Of a DNA stretch of 23,474 nucleotides, positions 14,386 to 21,803 are shown one piece after another. The notes beneath the pieces are model-generated. The model had not been told where the DNA came from and did no database searches. It saw only the letters and a list, made by a program, of their open reading frames with translations. A program made the position numbers and the translations under genes. The stretch spans positions 1-23,474 of the forward strand of contig JAGGYV010000260.1 in assembly GCA_021162325.1 (NCBI GenBank), read 5' to 3'. The stretch is from Desulfobacteraceae bacterium. Its GTDB lineage: Bacteria > Desulfobacterota > Desulfobacteria > Desulfobacterales > Desulfosalsimonadaceae. Every line of letters starts with the position of its first letter. Position 1 is the stretch's first letter.

Positions 14386-15462
14386 TTATTCTCCTACACC
14401 ATCTTTAACGTAATTCACGATAATATCTCCGACTTCACTGGTTGTATAGCCCATTTTACCGGCCGCAACATCCTTTAAATCATCACGCAATGTCGTTTTT
14501 ACCGCAGACTCAACACAAACGGCAGCATCAAACTCACCGATTGTTTCAAGTAATAATTGAACCGATGAAATTGCAGCAATGGGGTTAATGACTTGCAGAC
14601 CCGTATATTTAGGCGCGGACCCGCCAATCGGTTCAAACATGGAGACGCCTTCCGGATTAATGTTACCACCGGCAGCAATTCCCATCCCTCCCTGAATCAT
14701 CGCGCCAAGATCGGTGATAATATCACCAAATAAATTATCCGTTACAATCACATCAAACCATTCCGGATTTTTAACCATCCACATGCAGATGGCATCCACA
14801 TGGGCATAATCCGTTTCAATATCCGGATATTCTTTGGCCACCTCGTAAAACGTTCTTTCCCAGAGATCAAAAGCAAACGTCAGCACATTGGTTTTTCCGC
14901 ACAAAGTTAATTTTTTGCCTTTATTACGCTTTCTGCAGTATTCAAAGGCATACCGGATACATCGTTCCACACCTTTTCTGGTGTTAATGGAGTCCTGGAT
15001 TGCGACTTCATCAGGGGTTCCCTTTTTCAGGCATCCGCCGGCACCGGCGTAAAGGCCTTCACTGTTTTCTCTGACAACCACGAAATCAATATCATCAGGC
15101 GTCTTATCCTTTAATGGCGTGGCGACGCCTTCATAAAGATTGACCGGTCTTAAGTTAATGTATTGATCCAGAGAAAATCTAAGGGCAAGCAAAATCCCCT
15201 TTTCCAGTATCCCGGGCTTGACATCCGGGTGGCCGATTGCGCCTAGAAGAATCGCATCTTTTTTTGAAAGTTCTTCAACAAGATTCTCCGGTAATATTTC
15301 ACCGGTACTGATATAATGATCGCCACCGATATTAAACGTTGAAAAATTCAATTCAAAATCATATTTAGCGGCAGTTGCTTCAAGTACTTTTAAACCTTCA
15401 TCAACAACTTCAGGGCCGGTACCATCTCCTGGAAGGACGGCAATATTATATTTTTTCGTCAT
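14386..15462 (-). CDS. leuB: 3-isopropylmalate dehydrogenase
   Basis: This NAD-dependent oxidative decarboxylase carries out the third step of leucine synthesis. The 358-aa protein belongs to the isocitrate/isopropylmalate dehydrogenase family: N-terminal IAVLPGDGTGPEV, then NLRPVNLYEG, and the metal-binding VTDNLFGDIITDLGAMIQGG. The adenosine-binding region is FEPIGGSAPKYTG, where most LeuB have HGSAP. The loop VVVRENSEGLYAGAGG differs from the RELTGGIYFG of classical LeuB and is closer to archaeal/actinobacterial forms, so a homoisocitrate or tartrate-type substrate is not excluded. ATG 15462 has AGGAGAGG upstream. An ATG at 15480 lies before that ribosome site and is less likely. Confidence 0.87.
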   Translation of the reverse strand: MTKKYNIAVLPGDGTGPEVVDEGLKVLEATAAKYDFELNFSTFNIGGDHYISTGEILPENLVEELSKKDAILLGAIGHPDVKPGILEKGILLALRFSLDQYINLRPVNLYEGVATPLKDKTPDDIDFVVVRENSEGLYAGAGGCLKKGTPDEVAIQDSINTRKGVERCIRYAFEYCRKRNKGKKLTLCGKTNVLTFAFDLWERTFYEVAKEYPDIETDYAHVDAICMWMVKNPEWFDVIVTDNLFGDIITDLGAMIQGGMGIAAGGNINPEGVSMFEPIGGSAPKYTGLQVINPIAAISSVQLLLETIGEFDAAVCVESAVKTTLRDDLKDVAAGKMGYTTSEVGDIIVNYVKDGVGE

Positions 15463-15733
15463 TTTTAAACCTCTCCTCATAAAAAATTACCGCATACATA
15501 GAATGCGCTATGATAACAAAATTATTAATTTGATATTAAAAGACTGAAGCTGATCGTTGATTTTACCAGCGATATTAATTCTTCCCTTGGATCGTTCTTT
15601 AGAAAATACCACAGGAAATATTTGACATGACCGGAGACGATATGTTCCAAAACAATAAAATATAAAGTAATAGAAAATTTTGGTCAATAAAACGAATAAA
15701 AATAAATTTGTAACAAGCCGATGGATATCACTT

Positions 15734-16429
15734 TCATTTTAAATATCCTAAAATGGAAGTGCCGGCTTTTACTTTATCACCCTTGACAACATCCAGCGTT
15801 GTATCTGACGGCAAATAAACATCCACACGGGACCCGAAGCAGATCAATCCGAAACGTTGGCCGCAGACAACGTTTTCCTCCTCGCTAACATGACAGATAA
15901 TCCGTCTTGCAATCAAACCGGCGATTTGGACAAAGCATAATCGCTGTTGTTTATCTGTTTCCATAATCAAGGCGTTATGTTCATTATCAGTTGAGGCTTC
16001 CTCTTTATTTGCAGAATAAAATTTTCCCGGATAATAGGCTATTTTTTTTATTGTGCCGGAAAACGGAATTCGATTTACATGAACATTAAAAATATTCATA
16101 AAAATACCGATTTTTAAACACGGACCATCAATAAATGGGTTCTCATCCACCACACCGGTAGAAACAACACGGCCATCTGCCGGGGAAATCACAGCGTCAC
16201 TTTTATCCGGTGTCACCCGGTCGGGATCACGAAAAAAATTACAAATGAAAAAAGTAACCAGAATACCGATGAATGCCAGGGGTACCAGGCCTGCCAGGGC
16301 CAGCACAAACGTAACAAATGCCGATGCAAATATTATCGGCCAGCCGGCCTTTGCAATGGGGAACGCCGTCTGACTTTGAGGCTCTGCCCGAAAGAACTTA
16401 TTCTTTGAATTCTTTGAATTATCAGTCAA
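15734..16429 (-). CDS. psd: Phosphatidylserine decarboxylase, short archaeal-type
   Basis: This membrane enzyme makes phosphatidylethanolamine from phosphatidylserine and carries a self-made pyruvoyl group. Self-cleavage is expected between Gly199 and Ser200 in ICFGSRVDVYLPSD. Other signatures are ISPADGRVV (81-89) and IFMNIFNVHVNRIPFSG. One or two membrane segments lie at about 31-64. Its 231 aa fits the short PSD-A class rather than the roughly 320-aa E. coli type. The start is TTG 16429 with GAGGA 5-9 bases before it; the only nearby ATG (16440) meets a stop at once and the next in-frame Met is residue 111. The usual partner pssA is not next to it here. A 9-bp duplication near the start encodes N-S-K-N-S-K-N. 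Confidence 0.92.
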   Translation of the reverse strand: MTDNSKNSKNKFFRAEPQSQTAFPIAKAGWPIIFASAFVTFVLALAGLVPLAFIGILVTFFICNFFRDPDRVTPDKSDAVISPADGRVVSTGVVDENPFIDGPCLKIGIFMNIFNVHVNRIPFSGTIKKIAYYPGKFYSANKEEASTDNEHNALIMETDKQQRLCFVQIAGLIARRIICHVSEEENVVCGQRFGLICFGSRVDVYLPSDTTLDVVKGDKVKAGTSILGYLK

Positions 16430-16535
16430 TTTATCCTCATCTCGTTTATCATTTTTAAAATTTTGTACTCAGGATAATCATAAATTACTAAATGAATATA
16501 TGCATTGTGTCAATAAAAACAGTACTGTTAAGATA

Positions 16536-17237
16536 TTATATCTTTAAATTTTTTTCTGCATCGGATTTTCGAATATAAAACGGTTCCATACGGCTTACGT
16601 CATCGGTATCATTCAATTTAAACTGCTGCATGGCAATATGGCCGACAGTCGATGCCCGGATGACATGCTGGGTAAAATTTGCAAAAACAGCCATCGGCCC
16701 CAGCGTAGTTTTGATTAACTCCTGATACCGCATTGAACCATCACCCACCAGAATGCACGGTTCATTGATATTTTCAATGGCTTTATCAGGACTGGCAACC
16801 CATGGCAGTTGTGTGCATTCAATTTTTTGATCATTAAAATAATTTTGATCTTTAAAATGATACCGAGCGGTATAGACCTCATTTCTTCTGGCATCCATCA
16901 TCGGGCAAACCAGTTTTTCGGTTCCGAAAACCTGATATGCCAATACTTCAAGGGTCGAAACTCCGACAACCGGTTTACCAGTGGCCAATGCAAGTCCTTT
17001 AATTGCGCTTAAGCCAATGCGCAACCCGGTAAAACTTCCCGGTCCTATGGTTACGGCAAACCCGTCAAGATCCTTAACTGTTAAGTGACAAATATCAAGA
17101 ATGGCATGGATCATTCCCATTAAAAATTTAGAATGCGTATCTTGATGATCAACAGTATATTCTGAAATTATGGATTTATCATCTATAACTGCCGCACTAC
17201 AGGATTTCGTCGCAGTATCAACCGCAAGTATTTTCAT
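16536..17237 (-). CDS. tsaB: tRNA threonylcarbamoyladenosine synthesis protein TsaB
   Basis: TsaB is the partner of TsaD in making t6A at position 37 of ANN-decoding tRNAs. It has an ASKHA (actin-like) fold without catalysis. The 233-aa protein starts MKILAVDTATKSCSAAV and has the diagnostic TIGPGSFTGLRIGLSAIKGLALA and VVGVSTLEVLA. ATG 17237 is 8 bp after the lon stop, so it is probably translated from the lon transcript. The 106-bp gap to psd has no clear terminator. Confidence 0.95.
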   Translation of the reverse strand: MKILAVDTATKSCSAAVIDDKSIISEYTVDHQDTHSKFLMGMIHAILDICHLTVKDLDGFAVTIGPGSFTGLRIGLSAIKGLALATGKPVVGVSTLEVLAYQVFGTEKLVCPMMDARRNEVYTARYHFKDQNYFNDQKIECTQLPWVASPDKAIENINEPCILVGDGSMRYQELIKTTLGPMAVFANFTQHVIRASTVGHIAMQQFKLNDTDDVSRMEPFYIRKSDAEKNLKI

Positions 17238-17245
17238 AATTTTTC

Positions 17246-19678
17246 TTATTTACTTTTTTTGGCCTTAGTCGTTTTCTTGGTTTTAGAGGGTGCAGGCACT
17301 TGGATCTTATCGCCCAAAGCAATGGCAATCACCTCATCAATCGTTGAAACCGGCAAAAATTTAATTTTTCGCTTTACATTTTTTGGAATTTCAGACAGTT
17401 CATTGCGATTCTTTTCCGGAATAATAATTGTTTTAATACCAGCTCGAAGGGCACCCAATGATTTTTCTCTTAAACCGCCGATGGGCAGCACGCGGCCACG
17501 CAGAGTAATTTCCCCGGTCATGGCAACTTCCGTATCAACCGGCCGATGGGTAATCGCAGAAATAAGCGCTGTTGCCATGGAAATCCCGGCAGACGGCCCA
17601 TCTTTGGGTATGGCGCCGGCAGGAACATGAATATGAATATCCATATTTTCAAAAAAATTTTTTTTAATACCAAAATCTTTACGATGGGCACGGGTATAAG
17701 TCACTGCTGCCCGGGCAGATTCCTGCATGACTTCTCCAATCTGACCGGTGATAATCAGCTCCCCCTTGCCTTCCAGTAGCGTGGCTTCAATGTAAAGAAC
17801 TTCACCCCCGACAGATGTCCAGGCAAGTCCGGTGGATAAACCGACCTGGCTTTCCTCCTGATCCATTTCAGGAAGAAATTTTGCGGGACCCAGAAATTGA
17901 TGAAGATTATTTTTCGTAACGGTAAACGGCCCTTTTTCTTTTTCCGCAATTCGGCGCGCCAGCTTTCGACAAATGGCCCCAAGCTCCCTTTCAAGATTCC
18001 GTAAACCGGACTCACAGGTATGCTCTTCGATAATCTGCTGCAATGCCCCGGAGCTGATGGATATATTTTTCTTCTTTAATCCATTCTCCTTAATCTGCCT
18101 GGGCAACAAAAAAGTTTCCGCAATGGTGGTTTTTTCTTCAAGCGTATAACCGGAAAGATGTATCACTTCCATTCGATCCAGTAACGCCGATGGAATGGTG
18201 TCAATTACATTGGCAGTCAAAATAAACATGACATTGGATAAATCATACGACAGATTTAAATAATGATCGCTAAAATTTGAATTCTGTTCCGGGTCAAGGG
18301 CTTCTAAAAGTGCCGACGACGGATCACCCCTGAAATCAGATCCGATTTTATCAATCTCATCCATCATAAAAACAGGATTACTGCTCCCGCATTGTTTCAA
18401 CCCCTGCAATATCCGACCGGGCATGGCACCGATATAGGTTCTACGATGACCTCTTACCTCCGCTTCATCCCTGATCCCGCCCAAAGAAACCCTGAAGAAC
18501 TTTCGGTTCATTGCTTTAGCAATCGCCTGGCCAAGAGACGTTTTTCCAACCCCCGGAGGACCGGCAAAGCAGAGTATTTGCCCTTTTTTATTGGGGTTCA
18601 GAATTCGGACACTCAGGTATTCAAGGATTCGGTCCTTGATCTTTTCAAGTCCGTAATGATGTTTATCAAGGGTTTTCTTGGCCCCGGCAATATCAATTTT
18701 ATCTTTCGTCAACTTACCCCACGGTAATTCCAGAATCCAATCCAGATAAGTTCGGATCACAGACGCTTCGGATGAATCCGGATGCATCTGCTCTAAACGG
18801 TGCAGTTGTTTATCAGCTTCCTTGCCTGCTTCGTTCGGGAGCTTGGCTTTTTTGATGAGTTTTTTATATTCACCGATTTCTTCTACTTTATCATCAAATT
18901 CACCCAACTCCTTATTGATCGCCCGAACCTGCTCCCGCAAAAAATAATCCCGCTGACTTTTTGAAATCTCATCCCTCACATTGGATTGAATCTTTGCCTG
19001 CATCATTGAAAGTTCGACCTCCCGGGTCAGGTAATCATTGACTTTGTTCAGGCGTTGAACCGGGTCCGATATTTCAAGCAGTTCCTGGGCCTCCTCGATT
19101 TTTAATTTTAAATTTGAAGATACCAGATCCGCCAGTTTCCCCGGATGTTCGATTTCATCTAAGAGAATACCGATTTCACTTGAATATTCACCGCGAATTG
19201 TCAGAATCTTTTCGCAATTTTCCCGAATATTGCGCATCAGCGCCTGATGTTCCAATTCGAGTTTTTCAAAGGGAACATCCTTTAACGCTTCAACCTTGAC
19301 ATTATAAAAAGATTTCTTTGCCGTATATCGTTTGATGCGTCCTTTTTCCAGTCCCTGGACAAGGACTTTAAAATGACCGTCCGGGAGTTTTAAAATCCGT
19401 AAGATTCGACATATCGTCCCTACCCGATAAATATCCTCAGGTTTTGGATCTTCAATGGAAGGATCTTTTTGGGTGGAAAGTAATATCAGGCGGTCCCCTC
19501 CCATGGATTTATCAACCGCTCTTACTGATCTTTCACGACCGATAAATAAGGGAAGCACCATGTCGGTAAAAATCACAACATCCCTTACCGGAAGTAAAGG
19601 CATAATTTCCGGAATATCAATTTTACCGTCGGTATCTTCCAAAAGGCTTACAAGATCGTCTTTATCCGTTTCTGCCAT
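17246..19678 (-). CDS. lon: ATP-dependent protease Lon
   Basis: Lon is a cytoplasmic AAA+ serine protease that degrades misfolded and short-lived regulatory proteins. The 810-aa protein has the LonA layout: an N-domain that begins MPLLPVRDVVIFTDMVLPL, a coiled-coil middle, Walker A GPPGVGKT (373-380), Walker B VFMMDEID (436-443), and a peptidase domain with Ser696 in KDGPSAG and Lys739 in REKSLGA. A lysine-rich tail, about 795-810, is added at the end. ATG 19678 has AGGTG nine bases upstream. It is the first gene of a minus-strand run with tsaB. No convincing sigma32-type promoter is seen upstream. Confidence 0.98.
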   Translation of the reverse strand: MAETDKDDLVSLLEDTDGKIDIPEIMPLLPVRDVVIFTDMVLPLFIGRERSVRAVDKSMGGDRLILLSTQKDPSIEDPKPEDIYRVGTICRILRILKLPDGHFKVLVQGLEKGRIKRYTAKKSFYNVKVEALKDVPFEKLELEHQALMRNIRENCEKILTIRGEYSSEIGILLDEIEHPGKLADLVSSNLKLKIEEAQELLEISDPVQRLNKVNDYLTREVELSMMQAKIQSNVRDEISKSQRDYFLREQVRAINKELGEFDDKVEEIGEYKKLIKKAKLPNEAGKEADKQLHRLEQMHPDSSEASVIRTYLDWILELPWGKLTKDKIDIAGAKKTLDKHHYGLEKIKDRILEYLSVRILNPNKKGQILCFAGPPGVGKTSLGQAIAKAMNRKFFRVSLGGIRDEAEVRGHRRTYIGAMPGRILQGLKQCGSSNPVFMMDEIDKIGSDFRGDPSSALLEALDPEQNSNFSDHYLNLSYDLSNVMFILTANVIDTIPSALLDRMEVIHLSGYTLEEKTTIAETFLLPRQIKENGLKKKNISISSGALQQIIEEHTCESGLRNLERELGAICRKLARRIAEKEKGPFTVTKNNLHQFLGPAKFLPEMDQEESQVGLSTGLAWTSVGGEVLYIEATLLEGKGELIITGQIGEVMQESARAAVTYTRAHRKDFGIKKNFFENMDIHIHVPAGAIPKDGPSAGISMATALISAITHRPVDTEVAMTGEITLRGRVLPIGGLREKSLGALRAGIKTIIIPEKNRNELSEIPKNVKRKIKFLPVSTIDEVIAIALGDKIQVPAPSKTKKTTKAKKSK

Positions 19679-19984
19679 ATTCGTACACCTGTCTGTTGAA
19701 TTATATTCATAATGGTAAATGAATGCATCTCTAAAGATTTTAAACCTTAGAACTCACTCAAAAACAACTTCACATGTTGGGCGATAATTGTTTCGTGTAC
19801 CCTTACTAAAAAACAAATAAGTCGTTTGTAAAGTTAAAAACTTTTATCTATTATTTTTATCCATTAAGATCAATGAAATTTCAATCCCCCGACTTAAGCA
19901 TTGATTTTCAAAAATCCATTAAATATATTAAAAAATTAACATATTTACCGGTAACTGCATTAAAATTCATATCAAAGGAGCCAT
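19679..19984. other. 306-bp divergent intergenic region, lon-pilD
   Basis: This AT-rich gap separates divergent lon (minus) and pilD (plus). I see a sigma70-like promoter for pilD at 19901-19929. On the minus strand only weak candidates for lon are present, such as TTTACA with an 18-bp spacer to TAGTAA near 19802-19831. No coding sequence or heat-shock (HrcA CIRCE) inverted repeat is evident. Confidence 0.6.
19901..19929 (+). promoter_or_regulatory. Candidate sigma70 promoter of pilD
   Basis: TTGATT (19901-19906), a 17-bp spacer and TATATT (19924-19929) fit the vegetative consensus. The leader would be about 50 nt and includes AAAGGAG before ATG 19985. The region is AT-rich, so chance matches are likely. 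Confidence 0.45.
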
Positions 19985-20761
19985 ATGCCAATAATGCCAA
20001 TTCTGATCATAACATTTATTATGGGCGCATGCATCGGCAGCTTTTTAAATGTCTGCATCTGCCGCATACCTGAATCCAGGTCTATTGTCACCCCCGCCTC
20101 TGCCTGCACCAAATGCAACACCCCTATAAAATTCTATGACAATATCCCCATTGTCAGCTTTCTTTTACTTTTCGGCAAATGCCGGACTTGTTCGGAACCG
20201 ATTTCTGTCCGATACCCGCTCGTTGAATTTCTGACCGGCTTACTGGCACTTGCCAGTGTGATTAAATTCGACATTTCCATTGATTTTTTCATTTATTTTG
20301 TCTTTATCTGCGCCCTTGTTGTCATTACATTTATTGATCTTGACCATCAAATCATTCCGGATATTATTTCTCTTCCCGGCATCCCTATCGGTCTGTTGTC
20401 GTCCATTTTTTTAGCATCAATATGCTTCAAGGATGCCCTGATCGGTGCGTTGATTGGCGGCGGCAGTCTTTTTTTGATTGCCTGGGGGTATCAATTAATC
20501 ACCGGGAAAGATGGAATGGGCGGCGGCGACATTAAACTTCTTGCCATGATCGGCGCATTTATCGGCTGGAAGGGTGTTTTTTTTACAATTTTTGTCGCCT
20601 CTGCGTCCGGTTCACTCATCGGCGCTGTTCTGATGCTATTTACTCAAAAAAACCTTAAATTTGCCGTTCCTTTTGGTCCGTTTCTTTCCCTTGGCACGAT
20701 CACATATATATTTTTTGGCCCGGAGCTGATATTCTGGTATTATCACATTGCCTTTAGGTAG
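19985..20761 (+). CDS. pilD: Prepilin peptidase / N-methyltransferase
   Basis: This inner-membrane aspartic peptidase cleaves, and usually N-methylates, type IV prepilins and type II secretion pseudopilins. The 258-aa protein has about seven or eight membrane segments. The cytoplasmic zinc-type loop has Cys41-x-x-Cys44 and Cys66-x-x-Cys69, the mark of the bifunctional class. The catalytic aspartates are Asp118 in FIDLDHQIIPD and Asp182 in MGGGDIKLLAMIG, spaced 64 residues as in the family. FLNVCICRIP near the start is also typical. AAAGGAG lies five bases before the ATG. It is a single gene, with lon divergent and a terminator right after it; no pilin genes are in the window. Confidence 0.95.
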   Translation: MPIMPILIITFIMGACIGSFLNVCICRIPESRSIVTPASACTKCNTPIKFYDNIPIVSFLLLFGKCRTCSEPISVRYPLVEFLTGLLALASVIKFDISIDFFIYFVFICALVVITFIDLDHQIIPDIISLPGIPIGLLSSIFLASICFKDALIGALIGGGSLFLIAWGYQLITGKDGMGGGDIKLLAMIGAFIGWKGVFFTIFVASASGSLIGAVLMLFTQKNLKFAVPFGPFLSLGTITYIFFGPELIFWYYHIAFR

Positions 20762-20777
20762 AAAGCTCAAAAAAAGA

Positions 20778-20809
20778 AAAAGGCAACATCATAGGAGATG
20801 TTGCCTTTT
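20778..20809. terminator. Bidirectional rho-independent terminator
   Basis: A perfect 13-bp stem, AAAAGGCAACATC (20778-20790) and GATGTTGCCTTTT (20797-20809), with loop ATAGGA, is flanked by an A-run on the left and Ts on the right. It lies 16 bp after the pilD stop and 20 bp after the stop of the convergent selenoprotein gene, so it serves both. Confidence 0.93.
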
Positions 20810-20829
20810 ATGCTTTTAATTAATATCGC

Positions 20830-21141
20830 TTAACCGCAGGAACCGTCAGTGCTGCAACTGGAACAGCCACCGCCCATCTGAAGATTGGAGCTGATTTGAA
20901 AACCAACGCCCTTGAAATCAACCGTCACCGGCTGTGTCTGCGCAAGCAAATCCTTGTTAGCAACAAATTTAAATCCATTAAATTCAAACGTCTCATCCAT
21001 ATCATTTGGTTCATCCAGAACCAGTGCCAAAGAGGGGCCACCTCAGCCACTCTGGTTCAGGAAAAGCCGTATGGACTTTACCTCTTTATCCTTAAAAAAC
21101 TCCGCAATCTGCTGTTGCGCCATTTCTGTAACATTAAACAT
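20830..21141 (-). CDS. HesB/IscA-like selenoprotein (in-frame UGA = Sec33)
   Basis: A standard ORF call sees only the tail from about 21030; the real gene starts at ATG 21141 behind a strong GGAGG. Read with the UGA at 21043-21045 as selenocysteine, it gives 103 residues starting MFNVTEMAQQQIAEFFKDKE. Family homology is continuous on both sides: SIRLFLNQSG, then Sec33, then GGPSLALVLDEPNDMDE. The Sec sits where HesB/IscA proteins have the first of their conserved cysteines. The C-terminus GGGCSSCSTDGSCG supplies further cysteines. A-type proteins bind iron or Fe-S clusters and pass them on. HesB-like selenoproteins are, from memory, a known bacterial selenoprotein family. A nonsense-mutated pseudogene is the alternative, but intact flanks, start and ribosome site argue against it. 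Confidence 0.9.
21007..21045 (-). promoter_or_regulatory. UGA codon and candidate bacterial SECIS hairpin
   Basis: On the minus strand the UGA (21045-21043) is followed, after 19 bases, by a hairpin with stem TGGTTC/GAACCA (21023-21018 and 21012-21007) and loop TGGAT, whose guanines sit in the apical loop as SelB-type SECIS elements require. The distance from UGA to loop, 25 nt, is in the usual bacterial range. The fold was drawn by eye only. Confidence 0.6.
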
Positions 21142-21260
21142 GAAAACCTCCAGTGTATTTAAAATGAAAAAATAGTGTTCTTAAAAAAATAAATTTTAAT
21201 GAAACTAATCATCACCCCAAAAGTTGTCAATAATATTTTTTTTTAAAAAATTGTAATATC

Positions 21261-21782
21261 CTAAAAAGATATAAGAAATTCTTTATAAATTTCAAGGGCT
21301 GCTGTAGAAAAAAGCACAAAAAAAACTTTAACGTTTGAGGTATGTTGATTTAAAAAATCAGCAGTTGTTGATACCGCGATTTCACATGCTTTATCTAAAG
21401 GATAACCATAAACCCCGCAGCTGACAGCAGGAAACGCAATAGACGATAAATTGTTTTCAACGGCAAGCGTTAAGCTCTTCCGGTAACAATTGGCCAGTAA
21501 AATTTTGTCTTCTGGTCGTCCGTGGTATACCGGCCCAACAGTGTGAATAACATATCCTGCCGGCAGATTATATCCCTTGGTTATTTTCGCTTCACCTGTC
21601 CGGCATCCGTTAAGCTTCCTGCACGCTTCAAGCAACAAGGGGCCGGCCGCCCGATGTATGGCCCCGTCAACACCCCCGCCACCCAATAAGGACGTATTGG
21701 CTGCATTAACAATCGCATCCACATTCAATCGGGTAATATCGCCAACAATGACTTCCATCGCTCTTTTTTTATCAATTTCCAT
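21261..21782 (-). CDS. Macrodomain protein, ADP-ribosyl/O-acetyl-ADP-ribose hydrolase type
   Basis: This 173-aa protein is a single macrodomain of the MacroD/YmdB class, which removes ADP-ribose from proteins or deacetylates O-acetyl-ADP-ribose. Visible signatures are VGDITRLNVDAIVNAANTSL, the ligand loop GGGGVDGAIHRAAG, VIHTVGPVYHG and the second loop PAVSCGVYGYPLDKA. Its length equals YmdB (177 aa). ATG 21782 has GGGGAACGG upstream; a second in-frame Met (residue 9, before EVIVGDITRL) is nearer the common family start. It begins 21 bp after the BrxL-like gene stop, so the two are probably one transcript, which points to an ADP-ribose-linked role in that system. The 119-bp AT-rich gap to the selenoprotein gene has no clear terminator. 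Confidence 0.93.
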   Translation of the reverse strand: MEIDKKRAMEVIVGDITRLNVDAIVNAANTSLLGGGGVDGAIHRAAGPLLLEACRKLNGCRTGEAKITKGYNLPAGYVIHTVGPVYHGRPEDKILLANCYRKSLTLAVENNLSSIAFPAVSCGVYGYPLDKACEIAVSTTADFLNQHTSNVKVFFVLFSTAALEIYKEFLISF

Positions 21783-21803
21783 AACCGTTCCCCATTTTTT
21801 ATC

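Noticed and set aside
15481..15733. Leucine attenuator or promoter upstream of leuB
   Set aside because: The AT-rich gap shows no leucine-rich leader peptide, no clear T-box and no convincing promoter.
19740..19870. Heat-shock (sigma32 or CIRCE/HrcA) promoter for lon
   Set aside because: A CCCAACAT resembling the -10 exists on the minus strand, but no -35 is correctly spaced and no CIRCE palindrome is present.
20830..21030. A separate 66-aa cysteine-ended small protein
   Set aside because: It has no ribosome site and begins mid-domain; the upstream frame through the UGA continues the HesB homology, so it is the tail of the selenoprotein gene.
20896..21175. Plus-strand ORFs of 87-88 aa
   Set aside because: They run antisense to the selenoprotein gene, have no ribosome site or recognisable motif, and exist because the opposite frame is open.
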